Notes: generated from the sequence alone by a model not told the origin. A DNA stretch of 55,876 bases from an uncultured Alphaproteobacteria bacterium (GCA_937900425.1 CALCDT010000163.1:1-55876); one strand, 5' to 3'; counted from the stretch's first letter, positions 43,643 through 54,191 are shown. Translations and numbers: made by a program.

Positions 43643-44643
43643 TCCCCGCCGATCTCCATGGGCTTGATGCCGAGCCGGCGGAACAGCACGCCGTCCTTGT
43701 CCTCGTCGGGATTGCCGGCGGTGAGCAGGGTGTCGCCGACGAAGATCGAGTTGGCGCCGGCGAAGAAGCAGAGCGCCTGCATCTCGTCGGTCATCTCGGT
43801 GCGGCCGGCGGAGAGGCGCACGTGCGACGTCGGCATCATGATGCGGGCGAGCGCCACGGTGCGCACGAAGTCGATCGGATCGACCGGCCCGGCGTCGGCC
43901 AGCGGCGTGCCCGGGATCGGGATCAGCATGTTGATCGGCACGCTGTCCGGCGGCTCGGGCAGGTTGGCGAGGGTCACCAGCATGTCGACGCGGTCGGTCG
44001 CGGTCTCGCCCATGCCGAGGATGCCGCCGCTGCAGACCTTGATGCCGGCCTCGCGGACGTTGGCGAGCGTGTCGAGCCGGTCGGCGAAGCTGCGGGTGGT
44101 GATGACCTCCGAATAGTAGCGTTCGGAGGTGTCGATGTTGTGGTTGTAGTAGTCGAGCCCGGCGTCCTTGAGGCGGAGGGCCTGCGACGGATCGAGCATG
44201 CCGAGCGTCATGCAACTCTCCATGCCGAGTTCCTTCACGCCCTCGATCATGGCGACGATCATGTCCATGTCGCGCTCCTTGGGGCTGCGCCAGGCCGCAC
44301 CCATGCAATAACGCGTGGCGCCGCCGTCGCGGGCCTTCTTCGCCTCGGCCAGCACACGCTGCACCTCCATCAGCTTCGAGGCCTTGAGGCCGGAGGCGTG
44401 GTGGGCGGACTGGCTGCAGTAGCCGCAGTCTTCCGGGCAGCCGCCGGTCTTGATGCTGAGCAGGCGGCTGAGCTGGACCCGGTTCGGATCGAAATGCCGA
44501 CGGTGGACGGTCTGCGCTTCGAACAGGAGGTCGTTGAAGGGCGCGTCGTAGAGCGCCTGCGCGTCCTCGCGCGTCCAGTAGCGGCGGGCGCCGCCGGCCC
44601 GCTCCGACGGTGCCGCCTCGGTGAAGCGTTCGGCGATCGTCAT
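43639..44643 (-). CDS. bioB: Biotin synthase (radical SAM)
   Basis: The 334-residue radical-SAM enzyme inserts sulfur into dethiobiotin. The [4Fe-4S] site is CPEDCGYC (Cys69, Cys73, Cys76), and further Cys in RYCMGAAW, SCMTLGML and KVCSGGILGMGE hold the auxiliary [2Fe-2S] cluster. It is the first gene of the operon bioB-F-D-A-Z. The ATG at 44643 follows GGAGG; the 28 residues that could precede it are not conserved. Confidence 0.96.
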   Translation of the reverse strand: MTIAERFTEAAPSERAGGARRYWTREDAQALYDAPFNDLLFEAQTVHRRHFDPNRVQLSRLLSIKTGGCPEDCGYCSQSAHHASGLKASKLMEVQRVLAEAKKARDGGATRYCMGAAWRSPKERDMDMIVAMIEGVKELGMESCMTLGMLDPSQALRLKDAGLDYYNHNIDTSERYYSEVITTRSFADRLDTLANVREAGIKVCSGGILGMGETATDRVDMLVTLANLPEPPDSVPINMLIPIPGTPLADAGPVDPIDFVRTVALARIMMPTSHVRLSAGRTEMTDEMQALCFFAGANSIFVGDTLLTAGNPDEDKDGVLFRRLGIKPMEIGGE

Positions 44644-44697
44644 GGTGCCTCCAACAAGTCCGTGCGCTCGGCAATGGGCGGACCATCGCCGCCGTCG

Positions 44698-44711
44698 GTC
44701 ACAGCTATGAC
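44698..44711. promoter_or_regulatory. Palindrome upstream of the biotin operon
   Basis: GTCACAGCTATGAC is symmetric at 12 of 14 positions and lies 55 bases before the bioB start, where an operator would be expected. It does not match the BioR consensus TTATMKATAA, which I could not find in this region. Confidence 0.35.
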
Positions 44712-44821
44712 CGGTATTGCGGTGCAATGTCCAGAGCCGGCGAAGGCGGCGCCGCCCGTGCGTCGGGACGCCGCTGGCAGACCTTCCGCCGCGCCTCCCG
44801 GCGACCGGCCTTCACCGGACG

Positions 44822-45505
44822 TCAGGCCAGCAGATCGGCGATGAAGTCCGTCACCGCCGGGGCGATGCGCTCGCGCTTCAGCCGCTCGGCACGCAGGATC
44901 GCCCTGAGGTCGTCGAAGGCGCCGTTGAGGTCGTCGTTGACGACGACGTAGTCGAAGCGCGGCCACTCCATCAGTTCGGAGCGGGCGTTGAAGAGACGCT
45001 TCTCGATGGCGTCCTCCGGATCCTCGGCGCGGCGGGTGAGGCGCGAGCGCAGTTCGGCCATAGACGGCGGCAGGATGAAGATCGCCGCGACGTCCTCGGC
45101 CATGCGCTCCCGGATCTGTGCGGCACCCTGCCAGTCGACGTCGAACAGCACGTCCTTGCCGGCGGCGAGCGCCTCCTCGACCGGGCCCTTCGGCGTTCCA
45201 TAGTAGTTGCCGTGGACCTCGGCCCATTCCAGCAGCTCGCCGGCGTCGGCCATCGCCCTGAAGTGGCTCTTCTCGATGAAATGATAGTGGACGCCATCGA
45301 CCTCGCTCGGGCGCCGGCCGCGGGTCGTCACCGAGATCGACAGCTCGATCTCCTTGTCGCTGTCGAGCAGCAGGCGCGACAGCGTGCCCTTGCCCGCGCC
45401 CGAGGGCGAGGAGATCACCATCATCACCCCGCGCCGGGCGAGGCGCGGGTGGCCGGTCTTGGCGGCTTTCGGGGAAAGCGTCGGACTGGTCGCTGCGCTG
45501 GTCAT
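44822..45505 (-). CDS. gmk: Guanylate kinase
   Basis: The 227-residue enzyme phosphorylates GMP to GDP. It has the P-loop SSPSGAGKGT (residues 32-41), SVTTRGRRPSEVDGVHYHF (GMP-binding region), HGNYYGTPKGPVE and LFDVDWQGAAQI. The N-terminal 28 residues are an extension common in Rhizobiales. It follows yicC by 9 bases, the usual order in these bacteria, and is the last gene before the bio operon promoter. Confidence 0.95.
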   Translation of the reverse strand: MTSAATSPTLSPKAAKTGHPRLARRGVMMVISSPSGAGKGTLSRLLLDSDKEIELSISVTTRGRRPSEVDGVHYHFIEKSHFRAMADAGELLEWAEVHGNYYGTPKGPVEEALAAGKDVLFDVDWQGAAQIRERMAEDVAAIFILPPSMAELRSRLTRRAEDPEDAIEKRLFNARSELMEWPRFDYVVVNDDLNGAFDDLRAILRAERLKRERIAPAVTDFIADLLA

Positions 45506-45514
45506 GGGTCCCGC

Positions 45515-46396
45515 TCACTCGATGTTCTGGACCTGCTCCTTGAACTGATCGATCACCGCTTTCAAGGCCAATCCGATGGCGGTGAGCGCGGCGTCGTTGG
45601 ATTTGGAGCAGAGCGTGTTGGTCTCGCGGTTGAATTCCTGGGCGAGAAAGTCGAGCCGGCGGCCGACGCCCCGGCCCTCGGCGACGAGCTTGCGGGCCTG
45701 GGCAACATGGGCCGTGAGGCGGTCGAGCTCCTCGCGGATGTCGGCCCTGGCGGCGAGCAGCATCGCCTCCTGGTGCAGGCGGGCCGGGTCGAGGTCGGTT
45801 CGCCCGGTCAGGGCCTCGACCTGGGCGGCGAGGCGGGCGGCGATCGCCTCGGGGCGGCGCGCCGGGCAGGCCTCGGCCTCGGCGGCGAGGCGGGCGATCT
45901 CGTCGATCTGGCCGCCGACGATGCGCGTGAGCGCCCGGCCCTCCTCGAGCCGGGCGGCGACGAGGGCGTCGAGCGCCGCCTCGAAGGCGGCGACGACGGC
46001 GGCCTCCAGCGCCTCACGCCCGGCGTCCTCCTCACCGGCCGCCGGCTCGACCACGCCCTTGACGGCGAGCAGGCCGTCGAGGGACGCCGGGGCGAGGCCG
46101 GGGGTTCCGGCATAGTCGCGGGCGGTGGCGATCAGGAGGTCGAGGAGGTCGCGGTTGACGCGGTAGCCGGTGGCCTCGCCGCTGCGCTCGACCTGGAGGC
46201 TCGCCTGCAGCGAGCCGCGCACGACACGCGTGCCGATCTTCGCCCGCACCGCCTGCTCCACCGCCTCGAAGCCCGGCGGCATGCGCAGCCGCAGATCGAG
46301 GCCGCGACCGTTGACCGAGCGGATCTCCCAGGCGAAGCGGGTCGTCTCGAAGGCGCCGTCGATCCGGGCGAAGCCGGTCATGCTGGTGAGGGACAT
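45515..46396 (-). CDS. yicC: YicC family endoribonuclease-like protein
   Basis: The 293-residue protein matches the YicC/YloC family. It begins SMTGFARIDG and has SVNGRGLDLRLRMPPGFE, a helical middle (about 150-220) and the conserved C-terminal DUF1732 stretch FLAQEFNRETNTLCSKS. Relatives in E. coli act as endoribonucleases on small RNAs; the role here is not tested. ATG 46396 is chosen because the family begins at this Met. Confidence 0.92.
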   Translation of the reverse strand: MSLTSMTGFARIDGAFETTRFAWEIRSVNGRGLDLRLRMPPGFEAVEQAVRAKIGTRVVRGSLQASLQVERSGEATGYRVNRDLLDLLIATARDYAGTPGLAPASLDGLLAVKGVVEPAAGEEDAGREALEAAVVAAFEAALDALVAARLEEGRALTRIVGGQIDEIARLAAEAEACPARRPEAIAARLAAQVEALTGRTDLDPARLHQEAMLLAARADIREELDRLTAHVAQARKLVAEGRGVGRRLDFLAQEFNRETNTLCSKSNDAALTAIGLALKAVIDQFKEQVQNIE

Positions 46397-46528
46397 CGCC
46401 GCTTCCTTCCTCGCGTGCCGGGGCCGATTCGCCCGGCGCCGCTCCGCCGACACCAGAGCCGCCCGGCGGCGCGCTGTCGAGGGGCCTGGCGCGCGGACGC
46501 CCCGCCGGGCTGTTCCGACCCGGCCGGT

Positions 46529-47824
46529 CTACTCCGGCTTGGCCGGCGGCAGCACCGGGGCGTTCGGGTCGCGCGGCGTCATGCCGTCGAGGAGATCGAC
46601 CCCGGCGGCATTCGGGGAGGCGTCGGAGGCCGCGGGACTCGCGCCGGAGGCCGCCGCGGGTGCGACGGCGGCGGCGTCGGCCGCGTCGACCCGGTCGGCT
46701 GCGGCGGCGCGCTCGAGCCGGCGCAGCTTGGCGACGTTGCGGTTGTGCTCGTCGAGGGTCGCCGAGAAGGCGTGGCCACCGCTGCCGTCGGCGACGAAAT
46801 AGAGCTCCGGCGTGTTCGACGGACCGGCGACGGCCTCCATGGCGGCCCGTCCGGGATTGGCGATCGGGCCCGGTGGCAGGCCGGCGATCTGGTAGGTGTT
46901 GTAGGGCGTCGCCGCGTCGATCTCGCTGCGGCGGATCGGGCGGCCGAGCGAGCCGCGGCCGCCGACGATGCCGTAGATGATCGTCGGGTCGGACTGCAGC
47001 CGCATGCCCTTGCGCAGGCGATTGATGAAGACGGCGGCGACGCGGGGACGCTCGTCGGCCCGTCCGGTCTCCTTCTCGACGATCGAGGCGAGGGTGACGA
47101 GTTCTTCCGGCGTCTTCAGCGGCAGGTCCGCGCGCCGGCGCGCCCAGATCTCCTCGAGCGCCTGGTCGTGAGCCTGCCGCATGCGCTGGATGATCGAGGC
47201 GCGGCTGGCGCCGCGGGTGAACATGTATGTTTCCGGCAGCAGCGAGCCTTCGGGCGGGATCTCCGTGATGTCGCCGACGAGCAGCGGTTCCTCCCGCAGC
47301 CGCTCAACGATCTGTTCGCTGGTACGCCCCTCCGGTACGGTGAACGGGTGGAGGATCGCCTTGCCGGAGACGAGGAGGTTCATCACCTGGAACATGCTGG
47401 CGCCGGCCGGGACCAGATACTCTCCGGCCTTGAGCTTGCCGCCGACCTGATAGGCGCGCACGCCGATCATGAAGACCAGCGGCTCGTCGATGATGCCCTC
47501 GCGCTCCAGCGCGGTGGCAATCTCCTCGAGGCCGGAGTTGGTGCGGATGATGACCGTGCGGTCCTCGGTGAAGGGACCCGGCGCGGTGAATTCGAGCTTG
47601 CCCCAGTAGAGGATGCCGGCGCCGCCGATCACCAGGATCACCAGGATCATCATCAGGGCGTTGAGGGCGACGACGATCGGATTGCGGACGTGGCGGGAAC
47701 GCTGGGGCGGCGGTGGCGCCGGCTCGGGAGCGAGGGATTCGCGCGGGCTCTTCGGGTTGATCCGGCCCGGCGCGTCGTCGTCGGGGCGGCCGTTCTGCGG
47801 CGGCTTCGCCGGGATCTCGTCCAT
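46529..47824 (-). CDS. mltG: Endolytic transglycosylase MltG
   Basis: The 431-residue inner-membrane protein cuts growing glycan strands and sets their length. A Pro-rich cytoplasmic N-terminus (1-47) is followed by one transmembrane helix (about 48-73) and a periplasmic YceG domain with the catalytic Glu250 in ASIVEKET. Other family motifs are PEGSLLPETYMF, QSDPTIIYG and PYNTYQIAGLPPGPIANPG. An Ala-rich tail (about 380-431) extends beyond the usual end. It follows fabF, as in other Rhizobiales. Confidence 0.94.
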   Translation of the reverse strand: MDEIPAKPPQNGRPDDDAPGRINPKSPRESLAPEPAPPPPQRSRHVRNPIVVALNALMMILVILVIGGAGILYWGKLEFTAPGPFTEDRTVIIRTNSGLEEIATALEREGIIDEPLVFMIGVRAYQVGGKLKAGEYLVPAGASMFQVMNLLVSGKAILHPFTVPEGRTSEQIVERLREEPLLVGDITEIPPEGSLLPETYMFTRGASRASIIQRMRQAHDQALEEIWARRRADLPLKTPEELVTLASIVEKETGRADERPRVAAVFINRLRKGMRLQSDPTIIYGIVGGRGSLGRPIRRSEIDAATPYNTYQIAGLPPGPIANPGRAAMEAVAGPSNTPELYFVADGSGGHAFSATLDEHNRNVAKLRRLERAAAADRVDAADAAAVAPAAASGASPAASDASPNAAGVDLLDGMTPRDPNAPVLPPAKPE

Positions 47825-48105
47825 CGCTCGTCCTGTCCTGTGGTCGTTGGCCGGAGGCTTCGGCCGGGAGAAGGATAGCCGGTCGCGGCCCGCTCTCCTA
47901 CTGGCGATCCTCGCGCAGCCGGGTCTCTCCCACGTCCGATCGCAGAGTTGCGCCGGCCGGGCGAGAGCCGGAGGCGCGGAGCGAAGCCATCCTTCAGAAA
48001 AGCGGCGAAACAGCGGTCGGCGCGATCGCGGCGCCCGAGGGGCGACGCGCCCTCACCGCCGGGCGGGGATCGCTGCGATGGTCGTCGGCGCGCGGAGGGC
48101 CGCGA

Positions 48106-49371
<1,266 letters not shown>

Positions 49372-49549
49372 GAAACCTCTATTCCGTCAGGAAGTGCCCG
49401 CCGAGCGGGTGCGCGCAGGAGCGTCGACACGGGCGCCGCGACGAGGAGCCGCGATCATCCCCAGCCGCGCCGGCCGCTCGTTCGCCGGGCGGGATCTCCG
49501 TCCGGCGGACGCGGTCGGGGCGCGGCCGCGCGCTCCCGCGCGGGACCGA

Positions 49550-49786
49550 TCAGGCCGTGGCCTTGGTCAGGTAGTTCACCGCGTCGCCGACGGTCTGGAT
49601 GGTATCGGCGGCGTCGTCCGGAATCTCGCAACCGAATTCTTCCTCGAAGGCCATGACGAGTTCGACGGTGTCGAGCGAATCGGCACCGAGATCCTCGATG
49701 AAGCTGGCCTCCATCGTCACCTTCTCCGGGTCGGCGCCGAGGTTCTCGATCACGATCTTCTTCACGCGTTCGGCGATATCGCTCAT
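49550..49786 (-). CDS. acpP: Acyl carrier protein
   Basis: The 78-residue four-helix protein carries growing acyl chains on a phosphopantetheine attached to Ser37 in GADSLDTVEL. It is acidic, as expected, and the sequence through FEEEFGCEIPDDAADTIQTV is close to other alphaproteobacterial ACPs. GAAGGATCC precedes the ATG. Confidence 0.97.
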   Translation of the reverse strand: MSDIAERVKKIVIENLGADPEKVTMEASFIEDLGADSLDTVELVMAFEEEFGCEIPDDAADTIQTVGDAVNYLTKATA

Positions 49787-49964
49787 ATTCAGGGATCCTT
49801 CGTTGGAAAGAGCGGTCTGGTCCAGGCTCCGACCGGGTGGTCGCAGCGGATTTCACTTCATCCCCGCGGCCGCGTCCCGTTCGCCCCTCCGCGGAGGGGG
49901 CCGGGGGCTTCCGGGCCGTGCGGCGACAGGCCGAAATTCCGGGGTCGAATGTTCAGTCGGCGGC

Positions 49965-49993
49965 TAGGTAACACACTTTGTGCCCCTTTGCCA
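49965..49993 (-). promoter_or_regulatory. Possible acpP promoter
   Basis: On the minus strand TGGCAA (49988-49993) and TACCTA (49965-49970) are 17 bases apart, about 180 bases before acpP. Both boxes are only partial matches to the housekeeping consensus. High acpP expression independent of fabG is common. Confidence 0.35.
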
Positions 49994-50052
49994 GCGGGAG
50001 GCCCCTCGGGCCGCCCTGCCCGCCTCATGGCGCAGCGCAGGCGATCCGTCAA

Positions 50053-50790
50053 TCAAAACATGGCCATGCCGCCGTTGACGTGCAGGGTCTGTCCGGTGAC
50101 GTAGGCCGCCTCGCGGCTGGCGAGGTAGACCGTGGCGGCGGCGATCTCGGCACCCGTGCCGAGCCGGCCGGCCGGAACGTGCGACAACGTCGCTTCCTTC
50201 TGCTTGTCGTTGAGAGCGTCGGTCATCGCGGTCTCGATGAAGCCGGGGGCGACGGTGTTGACGGTGATGCCGCGCGAGGCGACCTCCTGGGCCAGCGACT
50301 TGGTCATGCCGATCATGCCGGCCTTGGCCGCCGCGTAGTTGGCCTGGCCCGGGTTGCCGGTGACGCCGACGATCGAGGTGATGCCGACGATGCGGCCGAA
50401 CCGGCGCTTCATCATGCCGCGCAGCGCCGCCCGCGACAGGCGGAAGGCGGCCGAGAGGTTGACCTCGATGACGACGTCCCAGTCCTCGTCCTTCATGCGC
50501 ATGGCGAGGCCGTCGCGGGTGATGCCGGCATTGTTGACGAGAATGTCGAGCCCGCCCATCGCCTCCTCGGCGGCCGGGACGAGCCGGTCGGCGTCGGCGC
50601 GGTCGGAGAGGTTGCAGGCGACGACATGGACGCGCTCGCCGAGGTCGGCGGCGAGGGTCTCGAGCGCCGAGGCCCGGGTGCCGCTCAGGGTCACCGTGGC
50701 GCCGCGGGCGTGGAGGGCGCGGGCGATGTCGCCGCCGATGCCGCCGCTGGCCCCGGTGACGAGGGCGTTCATGCCGGAAAGATCGAACAT
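50053..50790 (-). CDS. fabG: 3-oxoacyl-ACP reductase
   Basis: The 245-residue short-chain dehydrogenase reduces 3-oxoacyl-ACP with NADPH in fatty-acid synthesis. It has the cofactor motif VTGASGGIGG, NNAGITRDGL, and the catalytic Ser139, Tyr152 and Lys156 (NYAAAKAG). ATG 50790 is preferred to ATG 50799 because AGGAG sits directly against the latter but at a proper distance from the former. Confidence 0.96.
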   Translation of the reverse strand: MFDLSGMNALVTGASGGIGGDIARALHARGATVTLSGTRASALETLAADLGERVHVVACNLSDRADADRLVPAAEEAMGGLDILVNNAGITRDGLAMRMKDEDWDVVIEVNLSAAFRLSRAALRGMMKRRFGRIVGITSIVGVTGNPGQANYAAAKAGMIGMTKSLAQEVASRGITVNTVAPGFIETAMTDALNDKQKEATLSHVPAGRLGTGAEIAAATVYLASREAAYVTGQTLHVNGGMAMF

Positions 50791-50896
50791 CGTCTTCATC
50801 TCCTGTGGCGAAGACGCGCCGCCGGCTCGCCCCGCATGGTCCGGCTCGGGAGCAAGACCGGCCGCCGCCGGCGCAGGTCCCGAGGGATGATGGCGT

Positions 50897-51841
50897 TCAG
50901 CCCTCGCCGAGGAGGGCGCGCAGGCCCGGAAGATCGTCCGGGGCGCCGAAGCTCGCAACGCTCGCGGCCTTGTCGATGCGGCGGACGAGGCCGGACAAGA
51001 CCTTGCCGGCGCCGAGTTCCAGATAGGTGTCGACGCCGTTCGCGGACAGCCAGCCGATCGATTCGCGCCAGCGCACGGTGCCGGTGACCTGCTCGACGAG
51101 ACGGCGGCGGATCTCGTCCGGGTCGACGATCGGGGCGGCGAGCACGTTGGCGACGACCGGCACCGCCGGCGCCGAGATCGCGACGGCGGCGAGGGCCTCG
51201 GCCATGCGGTCGGCCGCCGGCTGCATCAGGGCGCAATGGAAGGGCGCGGAGACGGGCAGCATCACGGCGCGCTTGGCACCGCGGGCCCTGGCGATCTCCA
51301 CGGCACGGTCGACCGCGGCGCGATGGCCGGAGACGACGACCTGGCCGGGCTGGTTGTCGTTGGCGGCGTTGCAGACCTCGTCGCCGGCGGCCTCGGCGGC
51401 GATCCCGGCGACGACGTCGTAGTCGAGGCCGAGCAGCGCGGCCATCGCCCCGGTGCCGACCGGCACGGCGGCCTGCATCGCCTCGCCGCGGATCCGCAGC
51501 AGGCGGGCGGCGTCGGCGAGGGAGAAGGCCCCGGCGGCGGCGAGCGCGGAATATTCCCCGAGCGAATGGCCGGCGACGTAGGCGGCGGTACCGGCGAGCG
51601 GCACGCCTTCGATCTCGAGCACCCGGACCGCGGCCATCGACACCGCCAGCAGCGCCGGCTGGGTGTTCGCCGTCAGCGTCAGTTCGGCCTCCGAGCCGGC
51701 CCACATCAGGGTCGAGAGCTTCTGGCCGAGGGCGTCGTCGACCTCCTCGAACACCGCCCGCGCGGCGGGCCAGGTTTCGGCGAGCGCCTTGCCCATGCCG
51801 ATCGACTGGCTGCCCTGCCCGGGGAAAACGAAGGCGCGCAT
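50897..51841 (-). CDS. fabD: Malonyl-CoA:ACP transacylase
   Basis: The 314-residue enzyme moves malonyl groups from CoA to ACP. It opens with AFVFPGQGSQSIGMG, has the nucleophile Ser93 in GHSLGEY and His202 in SAPFHCALM. Length is standard. It heads the minus-strand fab block and is divergent from the ribosomal protein operon, with about 500 bases between. Confidence 0.96.
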   Translation of the reverse strand: MRAFVFPGQGSQSIGMGKALAETWPAARAVFEEVDDALGQKLSTLMWAGSEAELTLTANTQPALLAVSMAAVRVLEIEGVPLAGTAAYVAGHSLGEYSALAAAGAFSLADAARLLRIRGEAMQAAVPVGTGAMAALLGLDYDVVAGIAAEAAGDEVCNAANDNQPGQVVVSGHRAAVDRAVEIARARGAKRAVMLPVSAPFHCALMQPAADRMAEALAAVAISAPAVPVVANVLAAPIVDPDEIRRRLVEQVTGTVRWRESIGWLSANGVDTYLELGAGKVLSGLVRRIDKAASVASFGAPDDLPGLRALLGEG

Positions 51842-52339
51842 CAGGTCTCTCTATCTCTATTCCTGCGCCGGCTTCTGACGTCCGGCGGCGTGTTTGTGGC
51901 CGTGTTCCGCAACGTCACGCGGCCGTTTTTCTCTTGCGAGCAGCGGCTATTGCGTGCGATGGCCCGCTTGTCAAGCCGGCGCCACGGGGTGTTCTTCCGG
52001 TTTCGGCGCAGGAAGGCCGGCGGAAGGTGGCCGACGCCATCGCCTCGGCACCGCTTCGCCGGAACCGGAAAAATCCCGCGGTTCTGTTGCCTTTCTCCCG
52101 GCTCTTGCCTATAAGCCGGCTCGTCGCGCTCGTCGCGGCGCCCGGCCGGGGGCTGAACGGAAGGCGGCTTTTCGACTTCAAGGTGCGAGACGCACCCGAA
52201 GGGTCTGACCGCAGGGATCGCGCGACGATCCGACTTCCCGTGTTCCCGCTCTCGAATCGCAACGACTTCATCGGGCCTTTCCAGAGGAAGGTTCGTGGAG
52301 GCTCCGCGCCGGGTCACAGCAATGGAAAGGCAAGATCAC
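51842..52339. other. Divergent region between fabD and rpsF
   Basis: The region contains the rpsF promoter at 52087-52115, leaving an mRNA leader of over 200 bases before rpsF. No gene is supported. I could not recognise a defined S6:S18 binding structure in the leader. Confidence 0.5.
52087..52115 (+). promoter_or_regulatory. Promoter of the rpsF operon
   Basis: TTGCCT (-35, 52087-52092) and TATAAG (-10, 52110-52115) are 17 bases apart, a good match to the housekeeping consensus, about 225 bases upstream of rpsF. Confidence 0.6.
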
Positions 52340-52780
52340 ATGGCGCTCTACGAGCATGTGTTCCTGGCCCGGCAGGACGTGTCGAGCCAGCAGGTCGACG
52401 GTATGGTCGACCAGTACAAGACCCTCCTCGAGGAGAACGGCGGCAAGGTCGCCAAGGTGGAGAACTGGGGCGTGAAGCCCCTCGCCTACCGTATCCGCAA
52501 GAACCGCAAGGCCCACTACGTCCTCATGAACATCGACGCCCCGCACGCCGCGGTGGCCGAGATGGAGCGCCAGATGCGCATCAACGAGGACGTCCTGCGC
52601 TTCATGACCGTTTCGGTCGACGAGCACGAGGAAGGCCAGTCGGCGATGCTGCAGAAGCGCGACCGTGACGACCGTCCGGGCGAGCGCGGCGGCCCCGGCG
52701 GCGGTGGCCGCTTCGGCGGCGGCGAATCCCGTGGTCCGCGCCGCGAGCGCGGTCCGCGTCGCGAAGACATCGGAGGCTGA
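52340..52780 (+). CDS. rpsF: 30S ribosomal protein S6
   Basis: The 146-residue protein binds S18 and 16S rRNA in the small subunit. It begins MALYEHVFLARQDVSSQQV and carries the family block NRKAHYVLMNIDAPHAAVAE. From about residue 110 it has an Arg/Gly/Glu-rich tail (GGPGGGGRFGGGESRG), longer than in E. coli but usual in this group. The ATG at 52340 is chosen by family; an in-frame ATG upstream lacks support. It lies 3 bases before rpsR. Confidence 0.95.
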   Translation: MALYEHVFLARQDVSSQQVDGMVDQYKTLLEENGGKVAKVENWGVKPLAYRIRKNRKAHYVLMNIDAPHAAVAEMERQMRINEDVLRFMTVSVDEHEEGQSAMLQKRDRDDRPGERGGPGGGGRFGGGESRGPRRERGPRREDIGG

Positions 52781-52783
52781 TCC

Positions 52784-53032
52784 ATGGAAAACGTTTCTTC
52801 CGCTCCGGCGCGCCGGCCGTTCTTCCGTCGCCGCAAGACCTGCCCGTTCTCCGGCGCCAACGCCCCGAAGATCGACTACAAGGACGTGCGTCTGCTGCAG
52901 CGCTACATCTCCGAGCGCGGCAAGATCGTCCCCTCCCGCATCACGGCGGTGTCCGCCAAGAAGCAGCGCGAACTCGCCAAGGCGATCAAGCGCGCCCGCT
53001 TCCTCGGCCTGCTGCCCTTCGTGATCAAGTAA
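52784..53032 (+). CDS. rpsR: 30S ribosomal protein S18
   Basis: The 82-residue basic protein forms a pair with S6. Signatures are RRPFFRRRKTCPFSG, KIDYKDVRLLQRYISERGKI and PSRITAVSAKKQRELAKAI. It is the usual second gene of the operon and is followed by a hairpin. Confidence 0.97.
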   Translation: MENVSSAPARRPFFRRRKTCPFSGANAPKIDYKDVRLLQRYISERGKIVPSRITAVSAKKQRELAKAIKRARFLGLLPFVIK

Positions 53033-53053
53033 GCCGATCCGACGAGACCCGAG

Positions 53054-53074
53054 CCGGGGCGCCCGCCGCCCCGG
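53054..53074 (+). terminator. Hairpin after rpsR
   Basis: CCGGGGCG pairs with CGCCCCGG around a CCCGC loop 22 bases after rpsR. Only a mixed pyrimidine tail follows, so it may attenuate transcription into DUF2232 and rplI and not stop it fully. Confidence 0.5.
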
Positions 53075-53234
53075 TTCTCCTCCGCCTCTCCCCGGTCGGT
53101 CCGGGCAGGCGGGCGGGCCGCAGACCTCGTCCCTCGCGGGCGCGGGATGCCGGCGATCCTCATCAACCGAGTTGGGCGGCCTTCCCCGGGAGGCGAGCGG
53201 CCCTAACCGCGTGACGCGGGACAGCGAAGACGAC

Positions 53235-54191
53235 ATGAACGCCTATCTCATCGGTATCGCCGCCGGCCTCGCCGCCGCGGCCCTGATCGCCGGTCCGGCC
53301 ACCGGGGGGCTGCTCGCCCTGCCGCTGCCGATGCTCGCCGGCCTGCCGGTGATGCTGGTGGCCCTCGGCTGGGGCACCCGGGCGGCGCTCGTCGCCGCGG
53401 TGGTCGCCGGCCTTGTCGACCTTGCGATCGGTGGTCCGGCCTCGGCCCTCGCCTTCCTCGCCGTCGTCGTGTTGCCGGCGGTGTTCTATTCCCACCTTCT
53501 CGGCCTCGCCCGGGCGCCGGACGGCGTCACCCGCTTCGACGGCCGGCTGGAGTGGTATCCGCTGTCGCGGGTTCTCGTCGCCATCGCCTGGATCAGCGGC
53601 TTCGCCGTGGTCGGCGCCTTCGCCTTCTCGAATTTCTCCCCGGCCGAGTTCACCGACCGGCTGATGACGGTGTTCGACGACGACCTGCGCGACTTCGCCG
53701 CCCAGAACGACGTCGATGAGGGGCGGATGCGCGAGATGTTCCGCAGCTACGTCGAACTGTTCCCGCTGATGGCCGGCATCGGCGTGATGGCGAGCAACAC
53801 CTTCAACCTCTGGGCCGCGGCCGCGATCACCCGTCTTTCCGGACGCAGCGAGCGGCCGAAGGACGATTTCGCCGCGGCCACCACGGTGCCGAAGTCGTTC
53901 CTCGCCGCCTTCTTCGTCGCCGCCGTCGTCGCGGCCGGCGACGGCGAGATCGCCTTCCTCGCCCGCGGCCTCGCCGGCGCGCTCGCCGCCTTCATCGGCA
54001 TCGCCGGCTACGGTGTCGTCCACGTGATGACCCGCGGCAACCGCGGCCGCACCCTTCTGCTCACCGGTCTCTACCTCGCGACCTTCACCCTGTTCGTCCT
54101 GCCCTTCGCCCTGATGATCGCGCTCGGAGCCGCCGACGCGATCTTCGGTATCCGTCGCCGCCTGCTCTCCGCCGGAGGGGGACGGCCCTGA
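53235..54191 (+). CDS. DUF2232 family membrane protein
   Basis: The 318-residue protein has about eight hydrophobic helices, several rich in Ala and Gly (IGIAAGLAAAALIAGP at the start, TLLLTGLYLATFTLFVLPFA near the end). DUF2232 proteins are commonly encoded between rpsR and rplI in Rhizobiales, and the function is unknown. ATG 53235 is chosen because the first transmembrane helix follows at once. It lies about 200 bases after rpsR and 77 before rplI. Confidence 0.85.
   Translation: MNAYLIGIAAGLAAAALIAGPATGGLLALPLPMLAGLPVMLVALGWGTRAALVAAVVAGLVDLAIGGPASALAFLAVVVLPAVFYSHLLGLARAPDGVTRFDGRLEWYPLSRVLVAIAWISGFAVVGAFAFSNFSPAEFTDRLMTVFDDDLRDFAAQNDVDEGRMREMFRSYVELFPLMAGIGVMASNTFNLWAAAAITRLSGRSERPKDDFAAATTVPKSFLAAFFVAAVVAAGDGEIAFLARGLAGALAAFIGIAGYGVVHVMTRGNRGRTLLLTGLYLATFTLFVLPFALMIALGAADAIFGIRRRLLSAGGGRP

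Noticed and set aside
44644..44821. BioR operator TTATMKATAA upstream of bioB
   Set aside because: Not found on either strand; the nearest sequence, CAGCTATGAC, does not fit.
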